A stretch of 64,000 bases of DNA from Paracoccus marcusii (GTDB lineage: Bacteria; Pseudomonadota; Alphaproteobacteria; Rhodobacterales; Rhodobacteraceae). Below are positions 17,416 through 26,263 of the stretch, in pieces (within the stretch, counting starts at the first letter, position 1; each line of letters starts with the position of its first letter). The notes under the pieces are model-generated. The model saw only the letters and a program-made list of their open reading frames with translations, was not told the DNA's origin and searched no databases. The translations under genes and the position numbers were made by a program. The stretch is taken from positions 315,001 through 379,000 of the forward strand of contig NZ_CP117466.1 of assembly GCF_028621715.1 (NCBI RefSeq), read 5' to 3'.

Positions 17416-17442
17416 ACGGCGGGCCATCAGCCCGCCGTTTTT
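17416..17442 (+). terminator. intrinsic terminator of the pdh operon
   Basis: ACGGCGGG-CCATCAG-CCCGCCGT forms a perfect 8-bp stem with a 7-nt loop followed by TTTT. It lies between the pdhC stop and the convergent mipZ stop. Confidence 0.9.
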
Positions 17443-17447
17443 CGTTG

Positions 17448-18218
17448 TCAGAACGTGACGGCGACGCCCGGCAGGCGCAATTCCTTGATCAGGTCGCGCA
17501 ACTCCTGCCGCGCGGCGATCTGGGACATGCTCATGGCCTCGGTGCCGACATCCTTCAGATCCAGCAGGGTCAGCCCGTTCGGAAACAGCTCGCGAAAGAT
17601 CACGCGTTCCGAAAATCCGGGCGCCACCCGAAACCCGATGCGCTTGGACAGGTCGGCCAACGCGCCGCCGACCTTGCGCTTGTTGTGCATCTGCTGGGTG
17701 CCAAGGCGGTTTCTCAGCACCAGCCAGTCGATGGGCCCTGCCCCCGCCTGCGCGCGCAGCTGGCGTGCGCCCCATACCATCTCGGCATAGATCGAGGGAC
17801 CAAGCACGTCACCGTCGGGCGACAGGCGCGCCAGCAGGTCGAAGTCGACGAAACTGTCGTTCAGGGGCGTGATCAGCGTATCGGCGACCGTATGCGCCAT
17901 CTGGCTCAGCTTGGTGTGCGACCCGGGGCAGTCCAGCAGGATGAAATCGCACGTCGCCTCCAGCTGCCGCAAAGCGGGCGTCAGGGGATCGGCGCCCTCG
18001 CCAAGCGGCGCCAGCACGGGCATGGGCAGGTCCAGCCTCTTGCGCACCAGGAAGGCGGCGCGATTCTCCAGATAGCGGCCAAAGCTGCGCTGGCGGACGT
18101 CCAGGTCCAGCCCGCCGACCCGGTGCCCCATCCGCGCCAGCGCGGTCGCCACATGCATCGAGGTGGTCGACTTGCCCGAGCCGCCCTTTTCGTTTCCGAC
18201 CACGATGATATGCGCCAC
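17448..18218 (-). CDS. mipZ: division-plane positioning ATPase MipZ
   Basis: ParA/MinD-like ATPase that in Caulobacter forms a polar gradient from ParB-bound origins and inhibits FtsZ, restricting division to midcell. The 256-residue protein has the deviant Walker A NEKGGSGKSTTS (about 8-19), DLDVRQRSFGRYLENR and DCPGSHTKLS, features specific to MipZ within the ParA superfamily. It converges with pdhC across a shared terminator. The gene stands alone on its strand here. Confidence 0.92.
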   Translation of the reverse strand: MAHIIVVGNEKGGSGKSTTSMHVATALARMGHRVGGLDLDVRQRSFGRYLENRAAFLVRKRLDLPMPVLAPLGEGADPLTPALRQLEATCDFILLDCPGSHTKLSQMAHTVADTLITPLNDSFVDFDLLARLSPDGDVLGPSIYAEMVWGARQLRAQAGAGPIDWLVLRNRLGTQQMHNKRKVGGALADLSKRIGFRVAPGFSERVIFRELFPNGLTLLDLKDVGTEAMSMSQIAARQELRDLIKELRLPGVAVTF

Positions 18219-18291
18219 AAGCAGCCTCTTGTCCTGTCCCGACGGGAAACCTAGCGACCGCGCCGCCGGATGGAAAGCCGCCCCGGCAGCC

Positions 18292-19185
18292 CTAGCGCCG
18301 CATCAGCCGTCCGTCGATCATCGCCAGCCCAAGCCCGATGACCGCCATGCCCAGCAGCTGCGGCAGGCCCAGAACCTCGTCCAGGAACAGCCAGCCCAGC
18401 AGGATCGCCGACACCGGTACCAGGAACGTCACCAGAGAGATGTTCGTGGCCCCCGCCCGGCCCAGGATGCGAAAGAACAGCACATAGGCCAGCCCTGTGC
18501 AGACCAGCCCCAGCAGGCTGATCGCCAGCCAGACCTGGGCAGGTGCCGCCGGCGGCAGCCCGTCATGCGCCAATGCCAGCGGCAGCAGCACGACGCTGGT
18601 GCCCGTCACCATGCCTGCCGCCGTGACCAGCGGGTCGACGCCCTGCGCACGAAACCGCCGTCCAAAGGCCGCGGCCCAGGCATAGCTGATCGCGGCGCCC
18701 AGCATCGCCAGTTGCGGCAGCACGCCATGGCCGTGACCCGCCAGTTCGTCCACGCCGATCATCACTGCGACACCGCCCAGGCCCAGGGCGACCCCGGCCA
18801 GGCGCATCAGCCCCGCGCGCTCATCCGCCAGCACCAGGGTCGAGACCAGCACCGTGAACAACGGCGTCGTCGCGTTCAGGATGGACGCCAGCCCTGCCGG
18901 GATGAACCCCTGCGCCCAGACGATCAGCCCAAAGGGGATGGCGTTGTTCAGGACGCCCATCACCAGGAACGCGCCCCACAGCCCCGCGCCGCGCGGCAGT
19001 GCCCGCCCGGTCGCCAGCACGATGGCCCATAGGACCGCGGCGGCGATCATCACGCGCAGCGCCACCACCCACAGGACCGGCATATGCCCCACGATCAGCG
19101 CGATCAGGAAGAACGACCCGCCCCAGATCAGTGACAGCAGCAGCAGAAGGCCCCAGTCGGATGCGCTCATCCGCGCGGTGATCAT
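18292..19185 (-). CDS. EamA/DMT-family transporter
   Basis: The 297-residue hydrophobic protein has about ten predicted membrane helices in two EamA repeats (first containing SLIWGGSFFLIALIVG, second LGGVAVMIG and AAISYAWAAAFGRR). DMT exporters move small metabolites or amino acids; the substrate cannot be inferred. I use the start MITARMSASDWG; a further in-frame extension of 50 codons is basic, non-hydrophobic and overlaps the upstream LysR stop. It lies 88 bp after the LysR-type gene on the same strand. Confidence 0.88.
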   Translation of the reverse strand: MITARMSASDWGLLLLLSLIWGGSFFLIALIVGHMPVLWVVALRVMIAAAVLWAIVLATGRALPRGAGLWGAFLVMGVLNNAIPFGLIVWAQGFIPAGLASILNATTPLFTVLVSTLVLADERAGLMRLAGVALGLGGVAVMIGVDELAGHGHGVLPQLAMLGAAISYAWAAAFGRRFRAQGVDPLVTAAGMVTGTSVVLLPLALAHDGLPPAAPAQVWLAISLLGLVCTGLAYVLFFRILGRAGATNISLVTFLVPVSAILLGWLFLDEVLGLPQLLGMAVIGLGLAMIDGRLMRR

Positions 19186-19273
19186 CGGACGGTCCGGTCT
19201 GGCAACGGGCGGGAATGGGTCATGGGTCCTCCTGCGGCGCACGCTGCCCCAAGCCGGGGCCGAGGGAAAGGGC

Positions 19274-20125
19274 TCAGCCGTCGCGCAGCGCCGCCAGCGC
19301 GGCCTGAACCTTCGGGGTGCGATGCAGATCGACATGGGTGACCAGCCACAGGTTGGAATCCCATTCCGGCAGGCTCAGCGCGGGCAGAAGGCCATGCGCC
19401 AGGCTGTCGGGCAGGGCACCGACCGCCAGCCCGGCGCGGATCACCGCCTCGCGCGCAGTGGCCTCGTTGGCGGTGACCAGGATGTTCTCGGGGCCGATGC
19501 GGTCCTGCAGCCAGCGCATGTAGGGGGCGCCGCGCGCCTCTGGTCCCGGCAGGGCAAAGCGGTGGTCGCGCGGATTGTCGACCGGCCCGTGCCGGTCCAG
19601 GTACGAGGCCGCGGCATACATCACATGCCCCATCCGCCCCATCGCACGCACGACATAGTCGGGCTCGGTCGGTTCGGCCCCGCCGCGGATGGCCACATGC
19701 GCCTCTCCGGCGCCCAGCCGGAACAGGCGCGCGTCCGTGGCATAGGTCAGGCGCAGGTCGGGATGGCGCGCCATCAGCGCGATCAGCCGCGGCATGACCA
19801 GATCCACCAGTTCCGGCAGCGAGGTCACGACCAGCTCTCCCTCGATCCGCTCTCCGGCGCCGGCGATCTGCGCGGCCATCTGGGCAAAGCGTTCATCCGC
19901 AGCCCCCGCCGCATCCAGCAGGGTGCGCCCGGCCTCGGTCAGGGCATAGCCGCGGGTGTGGCGTTGGAACAACCGGGCACGCAGGGCCGATTCCAGCGCG
20001 TCGATGCGGCGGATCACCGTGGCGTGGTGCACGCCAAGATCGGCGGCCGCCCCGCTGACCGTTCCGGTGCGCGCGACGGCCAGTGCCACGCGGATATCGT
20101 CCCACGATTCGATCTGCATGTGCAT
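19274..20125 (-). CDS. LysR-family transcriptional regulator
   Basis: The 283-residue product has a winged helix-turn-helix at about residues 8-65 (RTGTVSGAAADLGVHHATVIR) trimmed here to ARTGTVSGAAADLGVHHAT, and a LysR substrate-binding domain after it. It is divergent from azoR with a 95-bp gap containing an inverted repeat, so azoR is the likely target. The next gene on its own strand is the EamA transporter. The inducer is unknown. Confidence 0.9.
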   Translation of the reverse strand: MHMQIESWDDIRVALAVARTGTVSGAAADLGVHHATVIRRIDALESALRARLFQRHTRGYALTEAGRTLLDAAGAADERFAQMAAQIAGAGERIEGELVVTSLPELVDLVMPRLIALMARHPDLRLTYATDARLFRLGAGEAHVAIRGGAEPTEPDYVVRAMGRMGHVMYAAASYLDRHGPVDNPRDHRFALPGPEARGAPYMRWLQDRIGPENILVTANEATAREAVIRAGLAVGALPDSLAHGLLPALSLPEWDSNLWLVTHVDLHRTPKVQAALAALRDG

Positions 20126-20182
20126 CCCCGCACAGTGAATGCGCAGTTATCCCCCTTACGTTCGCAGGTGCATAGACCTAAA

Positions 20183-20198
20183 TCTGCTGCAACGCAGA
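20183..20198. promoter_or_regulatory. inverted repeat between LysR gene and azoR
   Basis: TCTGC-TGCAAC-GCAGA is a perfect 5-bp inverted repeat with a 6-nt spacer, 23 bp upstream of the azoR ATG in the divergent gap. The size is in the range of LysR-type operators, though it is not an exact T-N11-A box. Confidence 0.35.
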
Positions 20199-20220
20199 AA
20201 CAACTCTCTGGGAGCTTGCC

Positions 20221-20808
20221 ATGAACATCCTGCATCTCGACAGCGCCATCACCGCCGACGCCTCGGTCTCGCGCCAGCTAACCGCCGACATCCTGGCCCG
20301 CCTGACCGCTGCCAATCCCGACGCGACGGTGACCTATCGCGATCTTAGCACGGGCGTCCCCGCCATCGACACCGCATGGTTCAAGGCCGTGCGCGTGGGC
20401 ACCGACGATCCGACCCCGCAGCAGCAGGCGCAGATCGACACCTCGAACGCGCTGCTGGCCGAGGTTCAGGCCGCCGATACGCTGGTGATCGGGCTGCCGG
20501 TCTACAACTTCTTCCTGCCGTCGCAGCTGAAGACCTGGCTGGACCAGATCGCCCGCGCCGGTGTCAGCTTCCGCTATACCGCCGAGGGCCCCGAGGGCCT
20601 GCTGACGGGCAAGCGCGCCTTCGTGGCCTATACCGCCGCCGGCACGCCGATGGGTTCGGACCTGGACCACGCGTCGGGCTATCTGCGCCATATGCTGGGC
20701 TTCCTGGGCATCACCGACGTGACCTTCGTGGCCGCCGACGGCCTTGCAATGGACCGCGAGGCCGGCATGGCACGCGCACAACAGGCGCTGGAGCAGATCG
20801 CGGCCTGA
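20221..20808 (+). CDS. azoR: FMN-dependent NADH:quinone/azo reductase AzoR
   Basis: Flavodoxin-like reductase of quinones and azo compounds. The 195-residue protein starts MNILHLDSAITADASVSR, the FMN-phosphate-binding loop, and contains GLPVYNFFLPSQLKTWLDQI and a G-loop near YTAAGTPMG. Length matches the family (about 200). GGGAG lies 6 nt before the ATG. The divergent LysR gene is its probable regulator. Confidence 0.93.
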   Translation: MNILHLDSAITADASVSRQLTADILARLTAANPDATVTYRDLSTGVPAIDTAWFKAVRVGTDDPTPQQQAQIDTSNALLAEVQAADTLVIGLPVYNFFLPSQLKTWLDQIARAGVSFRYTAEGPEGLLTGKRAFVAYTAAGTPMGSDLDHASGYLRHMLGFLGITDVTFVAADGLAMDREAGMARAQQALEQIAA

Positions 20809-20881
20809 CCGGTCTGCGCTGTTGCGCAGGTTCACCCCATCCTCATATGGCGGCATTGCATCCTTCGGGGACATTGCCGCC

Positions 20882-21280
20882 ATGCGTTTCACGATTGCGA
20901 CCGCCGCCCTGCTGACAGGGCTGGCGGTTTTTTACACCCCGGCCGTGGCGCAGACCCCGGTCAACGAAATCGCCACGCACCGCCCCCGTGACATGATCGA
21001 ATGGACCAAGCTGCTGCGCGACAACGCCGCCCGCCAAAGCCATGTGGCCCTTCTGCAAGCGGCGACCGTCAGCGCGACCAACGCCGCCCAATTCGTCATC
21101 GTCGTGGCCCAGGACGGCATGATCATCGACGTGCGGACCATGTAGTCCTCGGGCAACCCGATAATGGATCATGCCCTGCGCAACAGCATCATGGACATGC
21201 CCCGGATGCCGCCCTTCACGGAGGACATGCCGCAGGGCAGCGCCAGCTTCGTTCTGCCGGTCAACGTCGGGACCCCGTGA
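20882..21280 (+). pseudogene. TonB-C-terminal-domain-like secreted protein interrupted by an in-frame TAG
   Basis: The first 87 codons give a signal peptide (MRFTIATAALLTGLAVF, cleavage near AVAQ) and a region ending VIVVAQDGMIIDVRTM before TAG at 21143-21145. Reading on in the same frame gives 44 more residues starting SSGNPIMDHALRNSIMDMP and ending ASFVLPVNVGTP, which looks like the second half of a TonB C-terminal fold (SSGNP...D.A....FPP...SF.VPV). One C-to-T change (CAG to TAG) would explain the break. It is either a recent pseudogene, a read-through product or a truncated protein. Confidence 0.65.
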
Positions 21281-21296
21281 TCCGACCGGGCCTGCG

Positions 21297-21325
21297 TTGA
21301 CAGGAACCCCCCTGCCCTGTACAAG
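21297..21325 (+). promoter_or_regulatory. sigma-70-type promoter for ffh
   Basis: TTGACA (21297-21302), 17-nt spacer, TACAAG (21320-21325). The -35 is consensus and the -10 matches at four of six positions. It lies about 120 bp upstream of ffh, just after the broken TonB-like gene. Confidence 0.6.
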
Positions 21326-21443
21326 ACCCCGGATTCCCGGAAGCACAGCCTTCCGGTCCCTGCGCCAGATGCGGGGATCGCCCCCCGTCAGCGCGTTGCG
21401 CCCACGGGGGCTAAACCGATTTGGAGCCATAGGAGGCCCGGCC

Positions 21444-22940
21444 ATGTTCGAGAACCTTTCCGATCGCCTGGGCGGCGTCTTCGACCGGCTGACCAAGCAG
21501 GGCGCCCTGTCCGAGGAGGACGTCACCGCCGCCATGCGCGAGGTGCGCGTGGCCCTGCTGGAGGCGGACGTCTCGCTGCCGGTGGCGCGCAACTTCGTCA
21601 AGGCCGTCACGGCCAAGGCCACCGGCGCTGCGGTCACGAAATCGGTCAGCCCCGGCCAGCAGGTCGTCAAGATCGTCCATGACGAGCTGATCAAGGTCCT
21701 GCAGGGCGACGACGCCCCCGAGGCGCTGCGCATCGACAACCCGCCCGCCGCCATCCTGATGGTTGGCCTGCAGGGTTCGGGCAAGACCACCACGACCGCG
21801 AAACTGGCCCTGCGCCTGAAGGACCGCGAGAAGAAGCGCGTGCTGATGGCGTCCCTGGACACCAACCGCCCCGCCGCGATGGAGCAGCTGGCCATCCTGG
21901 GCCAGCAGATCGGCGTCGACACGCTGCCCATCGTGATGGGCCAGACCGCCGTGCAGATCGCGCAGCGCGCCAAGACGCAGGCCTCGCTTGGTGGCTATGA
22001 TGTGGTGATGCTGGACACCGCCGGCCGCCTGCATATCGACGAGGCGCTGATGACCCAGGTCCAGCAGGTCCGCGACATCGCGAACCCTCGCGAGACGCTG
22101 CTGGTCGTCGACGGCCTGACCGGCCAGGACGCCGTGAACGTCGCGACCGAGTTCGACGCCAAGGTCGGCGTCACCGGCGTGGTGCTGACCCGGATGGACG
22201 GCGACGGGCGCGGCGGCGCGGCCTTGTCGATGCGCGCCGTGACCGGCAAGCCGATCCGCTTCGTGGGTCTGGGCGAAAAGATGGACGCGCTGGAGACCTT
22301 CGACGCCAGCCGCGTCGCGGGGCGCATCCTGGGCATGGGCGATATCGTGGCCCTGGTCGAGAAGGCCCAGCAGGTGCTGGAGGTCGAGCAGGCCGAGCGC
22401 ATGATGAAGCGGTTCCAGAAGGGCCTCTTCAACATGAACGACCTGCGCGGCCAGCTGGAGCAGATGCAGAAGATGGGCGGCATGTCCTCGGTCATGGGGA
22501 TGATGCCCGGCATGGCCAAGATGGCCAAGCAGGCCGAGGCCGCGGGCTATGACGACAAGGTCGTCCGCCACCAGATCGCCCTGATCAATTCGATGACCAA
22601 GAAGGAACGGGCCAATCCCGACCTGCTGCAGGCCAGCCGGAAAAAGCGCATTGCTGCGGGCGCAGGTCTGGACGTGTCGGACCTGAACAAGCTGCTGAAG
22701 ATGCAGAAGCAGATGGCCGACACGATGAAGAAGCTGGGCAAGATGGGCAAGGGCGGGCTGATGAAGCAGGCCATGCGCGCCATGACCGGCAAGGCCGGCG
22801 GCCTGCCCGACATGGAGAACCTGGACCCCGCCAAGATGGCCGAGGCCCAGAAGATGCTGGCCGATCCCAAGGGCCTGGGCGGCCAGTTGGGCCGCGCGGG
22901 TTTGCCTGCCGGCTTGGGCGGATTGTTCGGCAAGAAATGA
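21444..22940 (+). CDS. ffh: signal recognition particle protein Ffh
   Basis: GTPase of the bacterial SRP; with 4.5S RNA it targets inner-membrane proteins to FtsY. The 498-residue product has an N domain (MFENLSDRLGGVFDRL), the G domain with GLQGSGKTTTTAKLA, DTAGRLHID and TRMDGDGRGGAAL, and a Met-rich M domain (about 330-450) with a further Met/Gly-rich C-terminal tail. AGGAGG is 7 nt before the chosen ATG; upstream in-frame starts overlap non-coding DNA and the promoter. It starts a tight run of genes leading to rpmE. Confidence 0.97.
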   Translation: MFENLSDRLGGVFDRLTKQGALSEEDVTAAMREVRVALLEADVSLPVARNFVKAVTAKATGAAVTKSVSPGQQVVKIVHDELIKVLQGDDAPEALRIDNPPAAILMVGLQGSGKTTTTAKLALRLKDREKKRVLMASLDTNRPAAMEQLAILGQQIGVDTLPIVMGQTAVQIAQRAKTQASLGGYDVVMLDTAGRLHIDEALMTQVQQVRDIANPRETLLVVDGLTGQDAVNVATEFDAKVGVTGVVLTRMDGDGRGGAALSMRAVTGKPIRFVGLGEKMDALETFDASRVAGRILGMGDIVALVEKAQQVLEVEQAERMMKRFQKGLFNMNDLRGQLEQMQKMGGMSSVMGMMPGMAKMAKQAEAAGYDDKVVRHQIALINSMTKKERANPDLLQASRKKRIAAGAGLDVSDLNKLLKMQKQMADTMKKLGKMGKGGLMKQAMRAMTGKAGGLPDMENLDPAKMAEAQKMLADPKGLGGQLGRAGLPAGLGGLFGKK

Positions 22941-23473
22941 TCACGCTGTCCCCCACCCCGGTTCTGGAGACGGAACGGCTGACCCTGCGCGCGCCCTTGG
23001 GCAGCGACTGGCCGCATTGGCGCAGCTTCTATCAGTCGGATCGCGCGCAGTTCGTGGGCGGCGGTTCGCCCGAACCCAAGCCCGGCGCCTATTGGCGGGC
23101 CTTCGGCCACCTGACCGGCCATTGGGTGATGCGCGGCTTCGGGATGTTCGTGTTCTGCCTTAAAGGCGATGATACGCCCCTGGGCATGACCGGCCCGTGG
23201 TACCCCGACGGCTGGCCCGAGCATGAGCTGGGCTGGACCGTCTGGTCGCAGGCCGCCGAAGGCCGCGGCTATGTCGCCGAGGCCGCCCGTGCGGTGCGCG
23301 CGCATGCGTTCCGTGACCTGGGCTGGACCACGGCCGTCAGCTATATCGACCCGGACAATGCCCGGTCGATCGCGCTGGCCGAACGGCTTGGCGCAGTGCG
23401 CGACCGCGGCGCGCGGCAGCCGGTCTTCGACAAGCCCTGCCTCGTCTATCGTCACAGCCCGGAGGCCGCATGA
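22937..23473 (+). CDS. GNAT-family N-acetyltransferase (RimJ/RimL-like)
   Basis: The 178-residue protein begins with the RimJ/RimL-type LETERLTLRAPLGSDW and includes the acetyl-CoA-binding segment GRGYVAEAARAVRAHAF and YIDPDNARSIALAERLG. The substrate, protein N-terminus or small molecule, cannot be told from sequence. It overlaps ffh by 4 nt (ATGA) and the next gene by 4 nt, so it belongs to the same transcript. Confidence 0.9.
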   Translation: MITLSPTPVLETERLTLRAPLGSDWPHWRSFYQSDRAQFVGGGSPEPKPGAYWRAFGHLTGHWVMRGFGMFVFCLKGDDTPLGMTGPWYPDGWPEHELGWTVWSQAAEGRGYVAEAARAVRAHAFRDLGWTTAVSYIDPDNARSIALAERLGAVRDRGARQPVFDKPCLVYRHSPEAA

Positions 23474-23766
23474 ACGACGCAACCACCCGCGCGGCCGACC
23501 TGCTGCGCGACCACCGTGCCAGCATCGACCGGCTTGACGCCATCCTGGTCTATACGCTGGCCGAACGCTTCAAGCACACCCAGTCCGTCGGCCGCCTGAA
23601 GGCCCGGCACGACCTTCCGCCGTCCGATCCCTCGCGCGAGGCAAGCCAGATCGAACGCCTGGAACGCCTCGCGCGCGAGGCCGATCTCGACCCGGAATTC
23701 GCGCGCAAATTCCTGACCTTCGTGATCGCCGAAGTCATTCGGCACCACGAACATTATCAGTCCTGA
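23470..23766 (+). CDS. chorismate mutase (AroQ class)
   Basis: All-helical 98-residue protein with the AroQ pattern: [20 protein letters not shown] (first helix, catalytic Arg/Asp region), [18 protein letters not shown] and a C-terminal helix. Converts chorismate to prephenate for Phe/Tyr synthesis. Placement between ffh and rpsP is one I recall from other Rhodobacteraceae. A second AroQ-type gene lies next to folD, so the two may have different roles or partners. Confidence 0.88.
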   Translation: MNDATTRAADLLRDHRASIDRLDAILVYTLAERFKHTQSVGRLKARHDLPPSDPSREASQIERLERLAREADLDPEFARKFLTFVIAEVIRHHEHYQS

Positions 23767-23794
23767 CCGGACGACAACCCAAGGAGACTATCTG

Positions 23795-24151
23795 ATGTCC
23801 ATGAAGATCCGCCTGGCCCGTGGTGGCAGCAAGAAGCGCCCGCACTATGCCATCGTCGCGTCGGATTCGCGCATGCCGCGCGACGGCCGCTTCATCGAGA
23901 AGCTGGGCACCTACAACCCGCTGTTGGCCAAGGACAGCGAAGACCGCGTCAAGATGGACGTCGAGCGCATCCAGTACTGGCTGAGCCACGGCGCGCAGCC
24001 GACCGACCGTGTCGCACGCTTCCTGGAAGCCGCGGGCGTCAAGGAAAAGGCCGAGCGCAAGAACATGAAGAAGGCAGAGCCCGGCAAGAAAGCCAAGGCC
24101 CGCGCCGACGAGCGCGCCAAGAAGGCCGCGGCGCCCGCCGAAGCCGAATGA
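23795..24151 (+). CDS. rpsP: 30S ribosomal protein S16
   Basis: S16 of the small ribosomal subunit. The 118-residue product begins [18 protein letters not shown] and includes [12 protein letters not shown] and [17 protein letters not shown], all S16 signatures. The C-terminus is extended by about 35 Lys/Ala-rich residues beyond the E. coli length, as usual in alphaproteobacteria. AAGGAG precedes the ATG. A 9-bp hairpin separates it from rimM. Confidence 0.97.
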   Translation: MSMKIRLARGGSKKRPHYAIVASDSRMPRDGRFIEKLGTYNPLLAKDSEDRVKMDVERIQYWLSHGAQPTDRVARFLEAAGVKEKAERKNMKKAEPGKKAKARADERAKKAAAPAEAE

Positions 24152-24158
24152 TCTGACG

Positions 24159-24187
24159 CTGGCGGGGGAAACCCCGCCAGTCCTTTA
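24159..24187 (+). promoter_or_regulatory. 9-bp hairpin with GAAA loop between rpsP and rimM
   Basis: CTGGCGGGG-GAAA-CCCCGCCAG is a perfect stem closed by a GNRA tetraloop, followed by TCCTTTATT. It begins 7 nt after the rpsP stop. The weak T-stretch suggests partial termination or an mRNA 3'-stability element, which would let rpsP be expressed above rimM and trmD. Confidence 0.6.
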
Positions 24188-24202
24188 TTGCAAGGGTGTG
24201 AC

Positions 24203-24703
24203 ATGACCGAAGACCGCATCTGCGTCGGCGCCATCGCGGGGGCTTTCGGGGTCCACGGAGAGGTGCGGCTGAAAAGCTTCTGCTCGGACCCTGCCGATAT
24301 CGCGACCTATTCCCCCCTGACGTCCGAGGACGGCACCCGCCGGTTCGAGGTGTCGCTGACGCGCGAGGTGACGGGCGCCCTGGGTGCGCGCATCAAGGGC
24401 ATCGCCACCAAGGAGGATGCCGACGCCCTGCGCGGCGTGACCCTGTGGGCCCCGCGCAGTGCCCTGCCCGCGCTGCCGGATGACGAATTCTATCATGCCG
24501 ACCTGATCGGGCTGGAGGTCGTCGATACCGGCGGCAAATCCTTGGGCCGGGTGCGTGCCCTGTACGATCACGGCGCCGGCGACATCATCGAGGTGGTGGG
24601 CGGCACGCAGGTGCTGATGCTGCCCTTTACCCGTGCCGTCGTGCCGACCGTCGATCTGGCCGCGCGTCGCATCGTGGTGGACCCGCCCGGCGACGACGAA
24701 TGA
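24203..24703 (+). CDS. rimM: ribosome maturation factor RimM
   Basis: Assists maturation of the 30S head and binds S19. The 166-residue protein has the RimM N-terminal domain ([18 protein letters not shown]) and a C-terminal PRC barrel ([14 protein letters not shown] ... [14 protein letters not shown]). AAGGGTG lies just upstream of the ATG used; a TTG five codons earlier is less likely. It overlaps trmD by 4 nt. Confidence 0.95.
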   Translation: MTEDRICVGAIAGAFGVHGEVRLKSFCSDPADIATYSPLTSEDGTRRFEVSLTREVTGALGARIKGIATKEDADALRGVTLWAPRSALPALPDDEFYHADLIGLEVVDTGGKSLGRVRALYDHGAGDIIEVVGGTQVLMLPFTRAVVPTVDLAARRIVVDPPGDDE

Positions 24704-25587
24704 GCGACGCGCCCAGTCCCAAGTCGCATGGCCGCCTGACCGCCCGTCCCAGCCTGCGCCCGCGCGAGCTGATGGCGGAACCGCAGGTGGCGGGCGCATG
24801 GACCGCGCGGATCGTCACGCTGTTCCCCGAAGCCTTTCCCGGCATCCTGGGCCTGTCCCTGACCGGCAAGGCGCTGGCGCAGGGCTTGTGGAACTTGCGC
24901 ACCATCGGCCTTCGCGACTTCGGCATGGGCCGGCATCGCAATGTCGACGACACGCCCGCGGGCGGCGGGGCCGGCATGGTCATCCGCGCGGACGTGCTGG
25001 ACGCAGCCCTGACCGAGGCGCAGGCAGGACCGGGGCCGACCCTGCCCGTCCTTTACATGTCGCCGCGCGGCAGGCCGCTGACCCAGGCCCGTGCCCGGGC
25101 GCTGGCGCAGGGGCCGGGCGTCACGCTGATCTGCGGCCGGTTCGAGGGAATCGACCAGCGCGTGCTGGACAAGCACGCCATCGATGAGATCAGCATCGGG
25201 GATTATGTCCTGACCGGCGGAGAGATCGCCGCACAGGTCTTGATCGACGCGACGGTCCGGCTTATACCGCGCGTGCTGGGCAATCATGATTCCCTGGCCG
25301 AGGAGTCCTTTTCCATCGGCAACCGGGGTCTTCTGGAAGCGCCGCAGTTCACCAAGCCCGCCCTCTGGGATGGCCGCGAGATACCGCCCGTGCTGTTGTC
25401 GGGCAATCACGCAGCCATCGCCGCATGGCGGTCCGGTGAGGCCGAGAGGCTGACACAAGAACGCCGCCCCGATCTGTGGCGGGCATATGCGGAAACGCAT
25501 GTGGACCCGGCTAAGGACCGACAGCGCTCGGGCGCATCAGACCAATCGCGGATGTACCGCGAGCATGACAAGGAACCAAAGCGATGA
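24700..25587 (+). CDS. trmD: tRNA (guanine(37)-N(1))-methyltransferase TrmD
   Basis: SPOUT-class enzyme that forms m1G37, preventing frameshifts. The 295-residue product contains [17 protein letters not shown], the knot region ([24 protein letters not shown]) and HDSLAEESF. An N-terminal extension of about 35 residues rich in Pro/Arg and a C-terminal tail of about 25 residues make it longer than E. coli TrmD (255). It overlaps rimM and rplS by 4 nt each. Confidence 0.95.
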   Translation: MSDAPSPKSHGRLTARPSLRPRELMAEPQVAGAWTARIVTLFPEAFPGILGLSLTGKALAQGLWNLRTIGLRDFGMGRHRNVDDTPAGGGAGMVIRADVLDAALTEAQAGPGPTLPVLYMSPRGRPLTQARARALAQGPGVTLICGRFEGIDQRVLDKHAIDEISIGDYVLTGGEIAAQVLIDATVRLIPRVLGNHDSLAEESFSIGNRGLLEAPQFTKPALWDGREIPPVLLSGNHAAIAAWRSGEAERLTQERRPDLWRAYAETHVDPAKDRQRSGASDQSRMYREHDKEPKR

Positions 25588-25967
25588 ACCTGATCGCACA
25601 ACTCGAAGCCGAGCAGATCGCCGAGCTTGGCAAGTCCATTCCCGACTTCAAGGCCGGCGACACCATCCGCGTCGGCTACAAAGTGACCGAGGGTACCCGT
25701 ACCCGCGTCCAGAACTACGAAGGCGTCTGCATCTCGCGCCGTGGCGGCGCGAACATCGCGGCCAGCTTCACGGTCCGCAAGATCAGCTTCGGCGAAGGCG
25801 TGGAGCGCGTGTTCCCGCTGTATTCGACCAACATCGCCACGATCGAGGTCGTCCGTCGCGGCAAGGTCCGTCGCGCCAAGCTGTACTATCTGCGCGATCG
25901 TCGCGGCAAGTCGGCCCGTATCGTCGAAAAGACCAACTACCGTCCGCTGTCGGACGCGAAAGCCTGA
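25584..25967 (+). CDS. rplS: 50S ribosomal protein L19
   Basis: L19 lies at the 30S-50S interface. The 127-residue product has [28 protein letters not shown] and [19 protein letters not shown], all L19 hallmarks, and normal length. The AAGCG before the ATG is weak as a ribosome-binding site, consistent with translational coupling from trmD, whose stop overlaps the start by 4 nt. Confidence 0.97.
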   Translation: MNLIAQLEAEQIAELGKSIPDFKAGDTIRVGYKVTEGTRTRVQNYEGVCISRRGGANIAASFTVRKISFGEGVERVFPLYSTNIATIEVVRRGKVRRAKLYYLRDRRGKSARIVEKTNYRPLSDAKA

Positions 25968-25981
25968 GCAGAGGTCACGCC

Positions 25982-26203
25982 ATGAAAAAAGAGATTCACC
26001 CCGATTACCACACGATCTCGGTCAAGATGACGGACGGGACCACCTACCAGACCCGTTCGACCTGGGGCGCCGAGGGCGACAGCATGTCGCTGGACATCGA
26101 CCCGACCTCGCACCCGGCCTGGACCGGTGGTTCGTCGCGCCTGATGGATGCCGGCGGCCGCGTGACCAAGTTCAAGTCGAAATACGCGGGCCTGGGTTTC
26201 TGA
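25982..26203 (+). CDS. rpmE: 50S ribosomal protein L31, zinc-free form
   Basis: The 73-residue protein begins [20 protein letters not shown] and ends [12 protein letters not shown]. It lacks the CxxC pair that binds zinc in the C+ form of L31, so it is the cysteine-less type. It follows rplS by 14 bp and a hairpin terminator follows 25 bp after the stop. Zinc-free paralogues are often linked to zinc limitation in other bacteria, but nothing here indicates Zur control. Confidence 0.93.
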   Translation: MKKEIHPDYHTISVKMTDGTTYQTRSTWGAEGDSMSLDIDPTSHPAWTGGSSRLMDAGGRVTKFKSKYAGLGF

Positions 26204-26227
26204 TCCACGCCACGATCGACGTCGCAG

Positions 26228-26252
26228 ACGCCGCCCCTCGGGGCGGCGTTTC
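26228..26252 (+). terminator. hairpin terminator after rpmE
   Basis: ACGCCGCCC-CTCG-GGGCGGCGT forms a 9-bp stem followed by TTCG; the T-run is short. It lies between the convergent rpmE and acyltransferase genes. Confidence 0.65.
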
Positions 26253-26263
26253 GCATTCCGGGG

